DNA of 64,000 bases from Lophius americanus (Eukaryota; Chordata; Actinopteri; Lophiiformes; Lophiidae), in assembly GCA_037951165.1 (NCBI GenBank), contig JBBDHG010000130.1:1-64000 (forward strand). Direction: 5' to 3'. Position numbers and translations under genes: made by a program. This document shows positions 26,501 through 41,830 of this stretch, piece by piece. The stretch's first letter is position 1, and every line of letters starts with the position of its first letter. The notes under the pieces are model-generated. The model ran no database searches, was not told where the DNA came from, and saw nothing but the letters and a program-made list of their open reading frames with translations.

Positions 26501-29500
26501 CAGCAGATTGGTTTCATCTCTCACGGGTCATAGGTGGATCTCTTCTGCCTCTCCAAAGTCATTCCAAATCCTCAGTTTTTTTATGGTCTACTGGGTGAAA
26601 GGTTACTTCTGTTGTCTTTCCCCTCCTTCTGCTCAAATTACCCTCCAGTTCCTTCTTTCCTCCACGACTCTAAAAGATAAGAAGCTGCCGTATGTGTGCT
26701 GATTCCTCACGTCTGGAGGGGAGCAGAGATGAACCTCCAAATAGAAATCAAACGATATCTCTGAAAAAAATGCCTTTTAAAGGCCAGGGTTAGGGTTAGG
26801 GGATGTAGAGCAGACGGCTGACTTCATAGAAGAAGTCACGTTGAGTTCAGTCAGGGGGATGGCTTGTACAACGCAGGGGTCTGGGGGCTTTAGGGGGATA
26901 AACCTGTGCTGTGGGGACGACAGCGTGGGACTAGTTCTATTATCATCTTCTCAGTGAAAGGGTAGTTTTGTTGTCTTTGGCCTCCAGCTGGAGAAAATTG
27001 TGATCTGTCGTCGTTTCCCTTAATGGCGCTGAGAGAGAGGCAGCTGGCGTTTGTGTTCTGATTCCTCACGTCTTGAGGGGAGCAGAAATAGAAAAGAAAT
27101 CAAATGATGGGGACGAGGAAACTGTATGACTGCAGGGTGAAACAGAACTCACAAACAGACAAATGAGACATTCTCGGTCCAACACCAGGTTGAAATGATC
27201 CGTGCGACTTTGTTTCCCAGTGACAGCTGTTACAGTTCTGTAAACTCTTATCAGGGTTCGTTCTTTCGTTTAACATCGTGTTGTTGTAACCGGTTCAGAA
27301 CCGACGTTTGCCTCTTTATTCAGATACGTTCATGTTTATTCTTTATCCAGACACGTTCATTTTTATTCTTTATTCAGACACGTTCACGTTTAGTCTTTAT
27401 TCAGATACGTTCATGTTTATTCTTTATTCAGACACGTTAACGTTTATTCTTTATTCAGACACGTTCACGTTTATTCTTTATTCAGACACGTTCATGTTTA
27501 GTCTTTATTCAGACACGTTCATGTTTATTCTTTATTCAGATACGTTCACGTTTATTCTTTATTCAGACACATTCATGTTTAGTCTTTATTCAGACACGTT
27601 CATGTTTATTCTTTATTCAGATACGTTCACGTTTATTCTTTATTCAGACACGTTCATGTTTATTCTTTATTCAGACACGTTCATGTTTATTCTTTATTCA
27701 GACACTTTCACGTTTATTCTTTATTCAGACACGTTCACGTTTAGTCTTTATTCAGATACGTTCATGTTTATTCTTTATTCAGATACGTTCACGTTTATTC
27801 TTTATTCAGGTACGTTCACGTTTAGTCTTTATTCAGATACGTTCATGTTTATTCTTTATTCAGATACGTTCACGTTTATTCTTTATTGAGACACGTTCAT
27901 GTTTATTCTTTATTCAGATACGTTCATGTTTATTCTTTATTCACATACGTTCACGTTTATTCTTTATTCAGACACGTTCATGTTTATTCTTTATTCAGGT
28001 ACGTTCACGTTTAGTCTTTATTCAGATACGTTCATGTTTATTCTTTATTCAGACACGTTCATGTTTAGTCTTTATTCAGACACGTTCATGTTTATTCTTT
28101 ATTCAGACACGTTTGTGTTTAGTCTTTATTCAGACACGTTCATGTTTAGTCTTTATTCAGATACGTTCACGTTTATTCTTTATTCAGACACGTTCATGTT
28201 TATTCTGTATTCAGACACGTTCATGTTTATTCTTTATTCAGACACGTTCATGTTTATTCTTTATTCAGACACGTTCACGTTTAGTCTTTATTCAGATACG
28301 TTCATGTTTATTCTTTATTCAGATACGTTCACGTTTATTCTTTATTCAGGTACGTTCACGTTTAGTCTTTATTCAGATACGTTCATGTTTATTCTTTATT
28401 CAGATACGTTCACGTTTATTCTTTATTGAGACACGTTCATGTTTATTCTTTATAGAGATACGTTCATGTTTATTCTTTATTCAGATACGTTCACGTTTAG
28501 TCTTTATTCAGATACGTTCACGTTTAGTCTTTATTCAGACACGTTCACGTTTATTCTTTATTCAGACACGTTCATGTTTATTCTTTATTCAGGCACGTTC
28601 ACGTTTAGTCTTTATTCAGATACGTTCACGTTTATTCTTTATTCAGACACGTTCACGTTTATTCTTTATTCAGGCACGTTCATGTTTATTCTTTATTCAG
28701 ATACGTTCATGTTTATTCTTTATTCAGACACGTTCACGTTTATTCTTTATTCAGACACGTTCACGTTTATTCTTTATTCAGATACGTTCATGTTTATTCT
28801 TTATTCAGGCTCGTTCATGTTTATTCTTTATTCAGATACGTTCATGTTTATTCTTTATTCAGATACGTTCATGTTTATTCTTTATTCAGATACGTTCACG
28901 TTTACCTCTTTATTCAGACGCGTTCATGTTTATTCTTTATTCAGACACGTTCATGTTTATTCTTTATTCAGATACGTTCACGTTTATTCTTTATTCAGAC
29001 ACGTTCATGTTTATTCTTTATTCAGATACGTTCACGTTTACCTCTTTATTCAGACACATTCATGTTTATTCTTTATTCAGATACGTTCATATTTATTCTT
29101 TATTCAGACACGTTCACGTTTATTCTTTATTCAGAGACGATCACGTTTATTCTTTATTCAGACACGTTCATTTTTATTCTTTATTCAGATACGTTCACGT
29201 TTATTCTTTATTCAGACACGTTCACGTTTATTCTTTATTCAGACACGTTCACGTTTATTCTTTATTCAGATACGTTCACGTTTATTCTTTATTCAGATAC
29301 GTTCACGTTTATTCTTTATTCAGATACGTTCACGTTTATTCTTTATTCAGGTACGTTCACGTTTAGTCTTTATTCAGATACGTTCACGTTTATTCTTTAT
29401 TCAGATACGTTCACGTTTATTCTTTATTCAGATACGTTCACGTTTATTCTTTATTGAGACACGTTCATGTTTATTCTTTATTCAGATACGTTCATGTTTA

Positions 29501-32500
29501 TTCTTTATTCAGATACATTCACGTTTATTCTTTATTCAGACACGTTCATGTTTATTCTTTATTCAGATACGTTCACGTTTACCTCTTTATTCAGACGCGT
29601 TCATGTTTATTCTTTATTCAGACACGTTCATGTTTATTCTTTATTCAGATACGTTCACGTTTATTCTTTATTCAGACACGTTCATGTTTATTCTTTATTC
29701 GGATACGTTCACGTTTACCTCTTTATTCAGACACGTTCATGTTTATTCTTTATTGAGACACGTTCATGTTTATTCTTTATTCAGATACGTTCACGTTTAT
29801 TCTTTATTCAGACGCGTTCACGTTTACCTCTTTATTCAGACGCGTTCATGTTTATTCTTTATTCAGACACGTTCACGTTTATTCTTTATTCAGATACGTT
29901 CACGTTTATTCTTTATTCAGACACGTTCATGTTTATTCTTTATTCAGATACGTTCACGTTTACCTCTTTATTCAGACACGTTCATGTTTATTCTTTATTG
30001 AGACACGTTCATGTTTATTCTTTATTCAGATACGTTCACGTTTATTCTTTATTCAGACGCGTTCACGTTTACCTCTTTATTCAGACGCGTTCATGTTTAT
30101 TCTTTATTCAGACACGTTCACGTTTATTCTTTATTCAGATACGTTCACGTTTATTCTTTATTCAGACACGTTCACGTTTATTCTTTATTCAGGTACGTTC
30201 ACGTTTAGTCTTTATTCAGATACGTTCATGTTTATTCTTTATTCAGATACGTTCACGTTTATTTTTTATTGAGACACGTTCATGTTTATTCTTTATTCAG
30301 ATACGTTCACGTTTATTCTTTATTCAGACACGTTCATGTTTATTCTTTATTCAGATACGTTCACGTTTATTCTTTTTTCAGACACGTTCATGTTTATTCT
30401 TTATTCAGATACGTTCACGTTTATTCTTTATTCAGACACGTTCATGTTTATTCTTTATTCAGATACGTTCACGTTTATTCTTTATTCAGATACGTTCACG
30501 TTTATTCTTTATTCAGACACGTTCACGTTTATTCTTTATTCAGACACGTTCACGTTTATTCTTTATTCAGACACGTTCATGTTTATTCTTTATTCAGATA
30601 CGTTCACGTTTACCTCTTTATTCAGACACGTTCATGTTTATTCTTTATTGAGACACGTTCATGTTTATTCTTTATTCAGATACGTTCACGTTTATTCTTT
30701 ATTCAGACGCGTTCACGTTTATTCCTTATTCAGATACGTTCACGTTTATTCTTTATTCAGACACGTTCACGTTTATTCTTTATTCAGATACGTTCACGTT
30801 TATTCTTTATTCAGACACATTCACGTTTAGTCTTTATTCAGATACGTTCATGTTTATTCTTTATTCAGACACGTTCACGTTTATTCTTTATTCAGACACG
30901 TTCATGTTTATTCTTTATTCAGGCACGTTCACGTTTATTCTTTATTCAGACACGTTCACGTTTATTCTTTATTCAGATACGTTCACGTTTATTCTTTATT
31001 CAGATACGTTCACATTTATTCTTTATTCAGGTACGTTCACGTTTATTCTTTATTCAGATACGTTCACGTTTATTCTTTATTCAGACACGTTCATGTTTAT
31101 TCTTTATTCAGACACGTTCATGTTTATTCTTTATTCAGATACGTTCACGTTTATTCTTTATTCAGACACGTTCACGTTTATTCTTTATTCAGACACGTTC
31201 ATGTTTATTCTTTATTCAGATACGTTCATGTTTATTCTTTATTCAGATACGTTCACGTTTATTCTTTATTCAGGTACGTTCACGTTTATTCTTTATTCAG
31301 GTACGTTCACGTTTAGTCTTTATTCAGATACGTTCACGTTTACCTCTTTATTCAGACGCTTTCATGTTTATTCTTTATTCAGACACGTCCATGTTTATTC
31401 TTTATTCAGATACGTTCACGTTTACCTCTTTATTCAGACACGTTCATGTTTATTCTTTATTGAGACACGTTCATTTTTATTCTTTATTCAGATACGTTCA
31501 CGTTTATTCTTTATTCAGACACGTTCACGTTTATTCTTTATTCAGACACGTTCACGTTTATTCTTTATTCAGATACGTTCACGTTTATTCTTTATTCAGA
31601 TACGTTCACGTTTATTCTTTATTCAGATACGTTCACGTTTATTCTTTATTCAGGTACGTTCACGTTTAGTCTTTATTCAGATACGTTCACGTTTATTCTT
31701 TATTCAGATACGTTCACGTTTATTCTTTATTCAGATACGTTCACGTTTATTCTTTATTGAGACACGTTCATGTTTATTCTTTATTCAGATACGTTCATGT
31801 TTATTCTTTATTCAGATACATTCACGTTTATTCTTTATTCAGACACGTTCATGTTTATTCTTTATTCAGATACGTTCACGTTTACCTCTTTATTCAGACG
31901 CGTTCATGTTTATTCTTTATTCAGACACGTTCATGTTTATTCTTTATTCAGATACGTTCACGTTTATTCTTTATTCAGACACGTTCATGTTTATTCTTTA
32001 TTCGGATACGTTCACGTTTACCTCTTTATTCAGACACGTTCATGTTTATTCTTTATTGAGACACGTTCATGTTTATTCTTTATTCAGATACGTTCACGTT
32101 TATTCTTTATTCAGACGCGTTCACGTTTACCTCTTTATTCAGACGCGTTCATGTTTATTCTTTATTCAGACACGTTCACGTTTATTCTTTATTCAGATAC
32201 GTTCACGTTTATTCTTTATTCAGACACGTTCATGTTTATTCTTTATTCAGATACGTTCACGTTTACCTCTTTATTGAGACACGTTCATGTTTATTCTTTA
32301 TTGAGACACGTTCATGTTTATTCTTTATTCAGATACGTTCACGTTTATTCTTTATTCAGACGCGTTCACGTTTACCTCTTTATTCAGACGCGTTCATGTT
32401 TATTCTTTATTCAGACACGTTCACGTTTATTCTTTATTCAGATACGTTCACGTTTATTCTTTATTCAGACACGTTCACGTTTATTCTTTATTCAGGTACG

Positions 32501-35500
32501 TTCACGTTTAGTCTTTATTCAGATACGTTCATGTTTATTCTTTATTCAGATACGTTCACGTTTATTTTTTATTGAGACACGTTCATGTTTATTCTTTATT
32601 CAGATACGTTCACGTTTATTCTTTATTCAGACACGTTCATGTTTATTCTTTATTCAGATACGTTCACGTTTATTCTTTTTTCAGACACGTTCATGTTTAT
32701 TCTTTATTCAGATACGTTCACGTTTATTCTTTATTCAGACACGTTCATGTTTATTCTTTATTCAGATACGTTCACGTTTATTCTTTATTCAGATACGTTC
32801 ACGTTTATTCTTTATTCAGACACGTTCACGTTTATTCTTTATTCAGACACGTTCACGTTTATTCTTTATTCAGACACGTTCATGTTTATTCTTTATTCAG
32901 ATACGTTCACGTTTACCTCTTTATTCAGACACGTTCATGTTTATTCTTTATTGAGACACGTTCATGTTTATTCTTTATTCAGATACGTTCACGTTTATTC
33001 TTTATTCAGACGCGTTCACGTTTATTCCTTATTCAGATACGTTCACGTTTATTCTTTATTCAGACACGTTCACGTTTATTCTTTATTCAGATACGTTCAC
33101 GTTTATTCTTTATTCAGACACATTCACGTTTAGTCTTTATTCAGATACGTTCATGTTTATTCTTTATTCAGACACGTTCACGTTTATTCTTTATTCAGAC
33201 ACGTTCATGTTTATTCTTTATTCAGGCACGTTCACGTTTATTCTTTATTCAGACACGTTCACGTTTATTCTTTATTCAGATACGTTCACGTTTATTCTTT
33301 ATTCAGATACGTTCACATTTATTCTTTATTCAGGTACGTTCACGTTTATTCTTTATTCAGATACGTTCACGTTTATTCTTTATTCAGACACGTTCATGTT
33401 TATTCTTTATTCAGACACGTTCATGTTTATTCTTTATTCAGATACGTTCACGTTTATTCTTTATTCAGACACGTTCACGTTTATTCTTTATTCAGACACG
33501 TTCATGTTTATTCTTTATTCAGATACGTTCATGTTTATTCTTTATTCAGATACGTTCACGTTTATTCTTTATTCAGGTACGTTCACGTTTATTCTTTATT
33601 CAGGTACGTTCACGTTTAGTCTTTATTCAGATACGTTCACGTTTACCTCTTTATTCAGACGCTTTCATGTTTATTCTTTATTCAGACACGTCCATGTTTA
33701 TTCTTTATTCAGATACGTTCACGTTTATTCTTTATTCAGATACGTTCATGTTTATTCTTTATTCAGATACGTTCATGTTTATTCTTTATTCAGATACGTT
33801 CATGTTTATTCTTTATTCAGACACGTCCATGTTTATTCTTTATTCAGACACGTTCATGTTTATTCTTTATTCAGAAACGTTCATGTTTATTCTTTATTCA
33901 GATACGTTCATGTTTATTCTTTATTCAGATACGTTCATGTTTATTCTTTATTCAGACACGTTTATTCTTTATTCAGATACGTTCATGTTTATTCTTTATT
34001 CAGATACGTTCATGTTTATTCTTTATTCAGATACGTTCACGTTTATTCTTTATTCAGATACGTTCATGTTTATTCTTTATTCAGATACGTTCACGTTTAT
34101 TCTTTATTCAGATACGTTCATGTTTATTCTTTATTCAGACACGTTCATGTTTATTCTTTATTCAGATACATTCACGTTTATTCTTTATTCAGATACGTTC
34201 ATGTTTATTCTTTATTCAGACACGTTCATGTTTATTCTTTATTCAGATACGTTCATGTTTATTCTTTATTCAGATACGTTCATGTTTATTCTTTATTCAG
34301 ATACGTTCATGTTTATTCTTTATTCAGATACGTTCACGTTTATTCTTTATTCAGATACGTTCATGTTTATTCTTTATTCAGATACGTTCACGTTTATTCT
34401 TTATTCAGATACGTTCATGTTTATTCTTTATTCAGACACGTTCATGTTTATTCTTTATTCAGACACTTTCATGTTTATTCTTTATTCAGACACGTTCATG
34501 TTTATTCTTTATTCAGATACGTTCACGTTTAGTCTTTATTCAGATACGTTCACGTTTATTCTTTATTCAGACACGTTCATGTTTATTCTTTATTCAGATA
34601 CGTTCACGTTTAGTCTAGAGCTGACATAACTTTACATTTATATCTGAAGCGGTCAAGAAGCTCCCGGACACTCTAACAGATCTGAAGACATTTTCTGTTC
34701 CTTTTCTTCGTCATGGGGTTTTATTTCACGCACCGGAGAAGGTGTGTGGTTGATGTGGTCAGACGTGGGAGCCTTTTAGCCACAGGATGATGGGGCTGTC
34801 TGATGCAGCGCCGCTTCCCTCTCAGACACTGGAGAACAAACAACCATGCAGACATCTATTATCCATCTGGCTTTATTCCCTTTCTGCATGTCTGCACATC
34901 TGTTCTGACCTCTGATGTCCAGCAAACAACGAACGGTCCGTGATCACGCCTCAGCTCCTATTAAAGAATCCGTTTTGGTTCAGCCAAACTGAAAACAGAA
35001 GGTATATCATAAGTTTATGACATGTGAAATAACGTTAGAGAAGCCTTTGAACAAAGAAAAAGATCAAACTCAAAAAGACATTCAGTCCAACGTCATGTAT
35101 TCAAGCGGGGCGGGTCAGGGCCGCCGCCCACATGCTGCTGCCTGTCACTCTCTGTCAGAGTTATGATATGTGCGTCATAAAACACTTGATTTCAGAGCCT
35201 CTCTATGTTTACTTAAAGATTGTGCTATAGTTCTTGCAGAACAAATACCTCATTATAAACCAAACAAACTCCATTTTTCACAGACAAAGTCAAACATTAC
35301 AGAATGGAGCAGCAAATAGGGATGAAAGTACCAACATCTGTGGAAAACACATTCATCACTTCGGAACCTCTTATCACCGTCTGACCAGCACAAATAGGGA
35401 TAAAGTGAGATTTTCCCCTATTAAGTCTTATTTCGCAGACAGAATGTGGGTCGACTAATAATTCTGTTGGGTATTATAAAGCTGGAAATAAGAAATAAAG

Positions 35501-38500
35501 GGAATTGCTAAGCTCCTGTCCTGACTGACAGAAAAATAATAAAACATTTATATAAAAATGTCACAATATCAATGTCAACATCAAGAAAGAGCAGATGGAA
35601 AACATGAATCATATCTTCTTAGGGAGTCGGGTCAACTCCAGCCTGTCCGTCACAACATCACTCACATCCCACCTGGTGTAATCATCATGTAATCAAAATG
35701 TCTCCACAAACAAATGACGAGAGGCACGTTCTAAAATACAAGCAATATTAGTTAAACGAGTGTTGAAAAAATCAAACATATAATAGCTCAATAAACGTGC
35801 ATTATATTACAAACAGAACTATGAAAACTATGAAAAAGTGAGTTTGTATTCCTGGTGCCTCACCTGCAGTACCATCAGTGCCCGCTAGGGGGGCACTGAT
35901 GGTACTGCAGGTCACATGGTTACCAAACCATGTGACCAATGGTTTGGTAATTGTTGTATCCTCGAAAAATTGTGTAAGTTATGGAATCGTAGACAGCGGA
36001 TTTTGCGGACAGATCCTTCGTGTTAATTCAAACTCAAACAATTTTTTTATACATTTTTTCTACTCCCAGATAGACTTTAGTGCGAGGAAGAACTGGATAG
36101 TTTTGAGAACGGTTGGTTCTATAGTTCTGACATTAGGGGGAGTTTTTTTAAATGAAAAACCCATGTTTTTTATGGACATAACTTCCTAACTGTTGGTCAG
36201 GGTCAGTCCAGATGAAGTTCATGCGACTTCCTGAGTGATCCTGTTCACAGACACAAACAAGAAGCAAACAGACTGGAGGACAACACAAATGTTATGAATC
36301 TATCTCCAAATACATCTAACGGCCTCTGGCCTGACAGGTCACGGCGTCACCATAGTATGATGTAGTAGGAGCGATGGTTTCGCCATAGTAGGAGTTAAGA
36401 AAGAATGATTAATATCCGTTCTACTGGTACACAGAACATCATAGAAATTCATACAAAACAATTTGAGTTACCGTGTTTACAGAATCTCACACAAACAAAC
36501 GGCACTCATAGCAAAAATCAACAACCTCGTTGATGGAGGGAAAATTAAGGATAATATCTTTATACTTGACTGACTGCTGGAGGTTGTTGGTGAAGTTTTT
36601 GCTTGTGGTAAAGAAAGTACAGTCACCGTCCGACTCTGGGAAGTGATGAGAAACCCTGAAGATTCTGTGAATCTGGAAAGCTACTATGAATGAATGTTAA
36701 AATGTAAGTGTTTTTGTGCAAAAACTCATCAGCCGCCGCAGACGTTCTTGGAAATGTCCCCGTTGTGCTGCTCAGAACATTAATGCTGTCGGCAGGAGCA
36801 GAACAAAAGGAAACATGGAAAGTCAAACATCATCTACTCCTGCAATTTTATGCATGAGAGTGGAATGAAATTCAGAAAATATTTATTTATGGTCCCAGGT
36901 TCAAATCCCCCTGGGGGTCCGAGGTCCCTCTGGGTTTGGGTTTGGGGGGTCGCATTGACTCTGTGTGGTTTTTCTCCGGGTTCTCTGGCTTCCTTATTTA
37001 ATGGTGAACTGTTGACTTGTCCAGGATGTATCCAACCTTTCACCCCATGTCTGCTGGGACGGGCTCCAGCCCCCCTGCCCCTCAGCACGGATAAGCCGTT
37101 ACAGCCATTGAGCGACTGGGTTCGTCAGTATGTGAACACAGGTCACACCAGAAACAAAGTACCTGTAGGATTACCTGCATCTTGATCCTGCTCGTCTTTT
37201 CTACCAGTTAAGGGTTTTATTTATAACCTGTATTCTATAATAGATCAGTAAATACTGACCGTATACACATTAATATAAGGTATGAAATAAAATCTGTTTT
37301 TGAGTCTTATTTTGTGTTTGATGACAAGTGCATCAAAATAAGTCGTCTACAGTTGATTATTATTCATAAACATGGATTTAAAAACAAACTATTTTACATA
37401 GATATTTTCCATCCCCTGATTCCACAGGTTGTACATCCTTTAATACTTCTCTTGTGTCCTTTCATTCTCTTGTGCCACACCATCTTTCTGAAAAAGCCCT
37501 TAGATTGAAAAATGTAGCGATCAATACTTTACGGATGGTGAATGAAGGAGGGAATCAGCCGATCTCTCACACACACCATTCAAAGGACAGAAATGAGGAA
37601 ATAACAGCAACAGATTGTTACATTTGCAGCACAACAGGTTTAATAAAGCATTAACTTTGATCCCTCCATCCTCCTGCTGAACCCTTCCTCGCTGATTAAG
37701 TGCCTGATGGACCTGGGTGGGCAGGATCTCCTGAGTCAGGAGGTCCTCCGTGGTGTGGTACCGGTCTGCAGCAGGAGGCTTATGCTGTTTATAATGGAAA
37801 ACAGTTTGCCCAGTGTTCTTTTTTTCTGCCCCCGCCACCTCAAATCGTAGCTCCGTGCCAACTACAGCGCCATTGATCAGTTCATTGTGGGTTTGATGCC
37901 TCAATACTACAACAACTTATACATACACACAAACATCATTTAGTCGCCATTCTATGATGGTTTGGACTTTCAGCTTCCAGCCATGACTCTTTTACTAAAG
38001 TGGTGCTGAGAGTTTGTGAGATCAGAGAGGAGACGAAGATGCACAAGACTGAACAAATATCCTCATTACTGCATGAGAATGACCACAGATAAGAGTTATG
38101 TACTTTCTTATTCATCAAAAGCAGAATTCTTTCCCCGTCCAGCACGTTCCCTCAGATTGCCACTTATTTTATCAATAGAACAGCAGCTACCGCCATAGGA
38201 GTCTTCTCTTTTTCTTATTTGCTTGCAGTGTCTTCCAATAACTGCACAGACTGTTATTATCCTCAGAGTAATGGCAAATGCACTCTTGAATGTATTTCAA
38301 GAGTGTTCATTCTCTGAGTGTTTGACAGCTTCACACTGTTCGCGCTCCTCTGGGATATTTACCACAACTTAAGTCCCTTTTATCACAATTATTTCCCCCC
38401 CAGCGTCTCTGTGCCAAATCATTTTCCTTCCAACAGACTCCATAGGGACGTGGTTGTTTGAGAAAGTCATGAGGCTTTAGTTGCATTCCAGCGGTAGTTA

Positions 38501-41500
38501 CTGGTAGTGATTACATTATTGACGACATTAAGGTACGACTCGTGTTAATACCTCGGCCACAGAGGTTCTGTCGTGGGGGCTCAATTAACCTTTTTGCTTT
38601 GACTCCTCCCAGTATTTTGCGTGCTCAGGTAGAAACGCCTGATATTGCACTTTCATGAAAGCAAATGTATTAAATGGATAGCCTGTTATTTTGCACGTTT
38701 GACAGATAAACTCCTTAGTATGATCCGTGCGTAGATCAGCTGCTCCTTTGTTTGCGGGTGCCATCACGTTTTCAGCCACTTTTACACTTAAACCTTTTTT
38801 TACTTAATTAGGCCCCCCGGTGAAGGGAGCACATGGGGCCACCGTTGTCCAAACATATGTTCATATGTGACTTGGAAAAATGAATCTGTATTTCCAAAAA
38901 AAAACATCCGTTCACTGTAAACCCTTATCCTTTACTGGTCGTAGGGACGCGAATCTATCCCAGCTGGCATTGGGCTAACGCTGAGGAAGATCCTGGATAG
39001 TTTCACGTTCCTAAAAGGGCCGGTTGATAGAGATCGATAACCCTCCACTCTCACATTCATACCCCCTGTGGGGCTGTCCAGGCAAGCTCTGGGTGAACAT
39101 TGACACTCCAGCCAGAATCACCCCCCGGGTCCTCTGGTGGGTTTTAGACCCAGGACCTTCTTGCTGTGAGGCAACATCGCTAACAACTATGCATCTGTTC
39201 TGCCCTCGTCTTCTCCCCACAGAATTCAGAGAAATATCGGTCGTGCATTGAAGCAGCCATAAAGATGTGCATCTCTTTTTTCAGTACGTTCATTTTTACA
39301 TTTTAAAAGTGTGTAAAATGAACAAAGGTGGCAAAACTATACCGACAAAGAATTACAGCTATATGTGGGGGAAAAAAGCTGGAGCTCATTTTTTATAGCA
39401 TGTGGATCTCTTACATTTTCATTCATGAACACGACCTGCAGTAAAATGAGCGAGGAGAGCGAGAGACCGCGGGGAGGAATACTGTTTACCAGTGTGAGAG
39501 AAAGCTGCAGATAGAGACGGAATAAATCCACTGATGCCAGAGAGAAAGAGATAAATCCAACAAATGTAAACAATGGCCTTAAACGAGAATCGCGATCTTC
39601 TGAAAAATGACGCTCAGGTTAGCGCTGTGATGCTCTTTCAAGGGAGATAAACATTTTTACTGACTGATGTGGTGCAAACGGAACTGAACCCCTTATTTAA
39701 ATCAACATAATATCAATCGTACGGTTCTGGAACTTTATTCCGGTGTCTTATAGAGTCACCCCTGTCCGTAGGTCCCGCCCACATGTGTGTCCAACGCTCA
39801 TCCTGGGATAAAATCAAGGAATACAAATGAGTTTTAAGGCGTGATTTAACAATAGACAGCAGGAGGAATGACCTGACAGGAGGGGGAAAACTCATTCCAC
39901 CGTTTGGGGCCACAATAGAGAAAGTCCCTGGTTTCCAGCTTTGTCTTATCGACGACCACGGACAGTAAATCAGCTGACATCAGTGACCTTGAGATGATCC
40001 ACTGGGCCGACCCCCAAAAGGAAAGAGCGGAAAGAAGACGAGAAGCTCGCGTTCGTTGTTTCAGTCATGACACTGAGGAATCGTTGCTATGACCTGGACA
40101 TACCCTCAAACATTCCACACGACTTTCGACATTCTCTTCTGACTTCCTGTTGCTCTGTTTGTCCCCGATTTTTATCTTCCTGCATTTGTGATTTTTGTTG
40201 TTGTCCTTTCTGTAGCACTACGAGAAGCTCGGGGGTTCCGTTTCTGTGATTAATGCAAGGGCACAAAGAAAGGACAAATCTGACAAATGGTCTATCGACA
40301 TTAGCGTTGGTCATTGGTTTCACCCCGGCAGTCTACAATAATGCCCCTGAGCAGGACGCCAACCCCAAGCTGCTCCATGAGAACCTGCAATGTGCTGCAA
40401 TGTAGCAGGATTGAAAAAAAGATTTAAAAGAAAAGGTTTCTCTCCTTCTTCTCAAAGTGAATACGAAACATTTCAAATATATTGCGATTATTGTGATTTA
40501 AAACTAATTGACAGGCGGTTTTAAACTTTGTTTGGAGATAAATGTGGCAGTTTGTGGGAGTATTACTGTTAATTTCATCATGCTTTACTTTTCAGTTACC
40601 CCATAAAAAATAAAGTATCCCTCATTTTATTCGACTTTAGAATGAAAATGCAAAGAGAAGAAATAGAGGGTAAGACTGGAACCCAGATGTACCCATCATG
40701 AAGATTCATTCATCATCAGGAAATAATCTAGACCAACTAGCGGCTTCGTAGAAGTCCTCATCATCACGGTAAATAAAAACATGCCACGACAGAAGAAAAG
40801 GAGGTGCAGGGATATCCTTCACACGACGTTTCTCAGCGTTCATCAGAGACCCTCACACGTTCAACTCATTGACAGGGAGTGACATCAAAGAGAAGATTTA
40901 GACGCCAGAGCGGCTGCTGTAGATAACTGACCTCTGGACGCAGCTTTGAATTCTTCTCATCACCCTAACCTGTGCTGAGATATCTGCATTTGAATCATTT
41001 TTCTCTCTTTGTAACTTTCGTTTTGAAAAGAGCTTTAAACGTGCGACTCCTAATATCCATCGCCCTCACTTTCATGGGAAGCTTATCGATTAGAAGCAGG
41101 AGTTTTTCTCCTTCTTGTTCTTTTTCAGCGCTGCTGCTTTTGTGTCTGTGCTGTCAGAGATAACAGACAGCAGCCGGCGAGTCAGAGGCGACATGAAGGG
41201 ACTCTGGGAGTCATGGTTTTCGTGCAGCGGTTTTCCAGCTGCCAACACAGAAGTGAATTACACAAACGCTATTTTTAAAAAAAAGAGATCTCTGGAGGAA
41301 ACGAGATGTTTGTCAAAGAAATGGACATTCAGCCAACGGTCAACAAGTTAATTCATCTTTTGTTTTTCTATCAATAATAGAACCGCAGTCATCAGTCGTG
41401 CTGCTAACGTTAATATCCTGAGGTTGTCATCATGAACTTGACCACCGGGGTCAGATATGTTTATGTCTTACTTTCACGTTCAGGGTCCTACCATGAAATC

Positions 41501-41777
41501 AGAGTTCTGCTTCTCATCACTGCCAATTAAAGACAAAATACAAAAAGAGACTGACACAAACACAGTCGATAACTTTTACGGAATAAATCATGTTGAGAAA
41601 GAGAAAATGGAGGCGCTGGTTTGGTCATGATGGTTACACCTCATAAGTCTCAGAAGGTGTTTCAGGTGTTAGCATGTAAACATTAGCCAACAGGAAGTAA
41701 CACAAAGATTCGCCGCCGCTGATGATAATATCGTTTTAACAGATGTTTACAGGGAGGACATCTTTTGCCAGTGTCTC

Positions 41778-41830
<53 letters not shown>

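Noticed and set aside
27304..34614. CRISPR-like array
   Set aside because: Units are contiguous with no unique spacers, and the context is a vertebrate intron.
27304..34629. Long open frames (up to 685 codons) with FILYSDTF-, RHVHVYSLF- or LFFIQTRS-like repeats
   Set aside because: All three forward frames are open because the 27-bp unit has no stop. There is no start context, splice structure or codon bias, and it lies in an intron.
37521..37904. 127-codon minus open frame
   Set aside because: No recognisable domain, no splice context and ordinary length for chance in this composition.
38585..38779. 64-codon minus frame with a CxxC pair (ICQTC)
   Set aside because: A single CxxC is too little for a zinc finger or transposase call, and there are no flanking homologous blocks.
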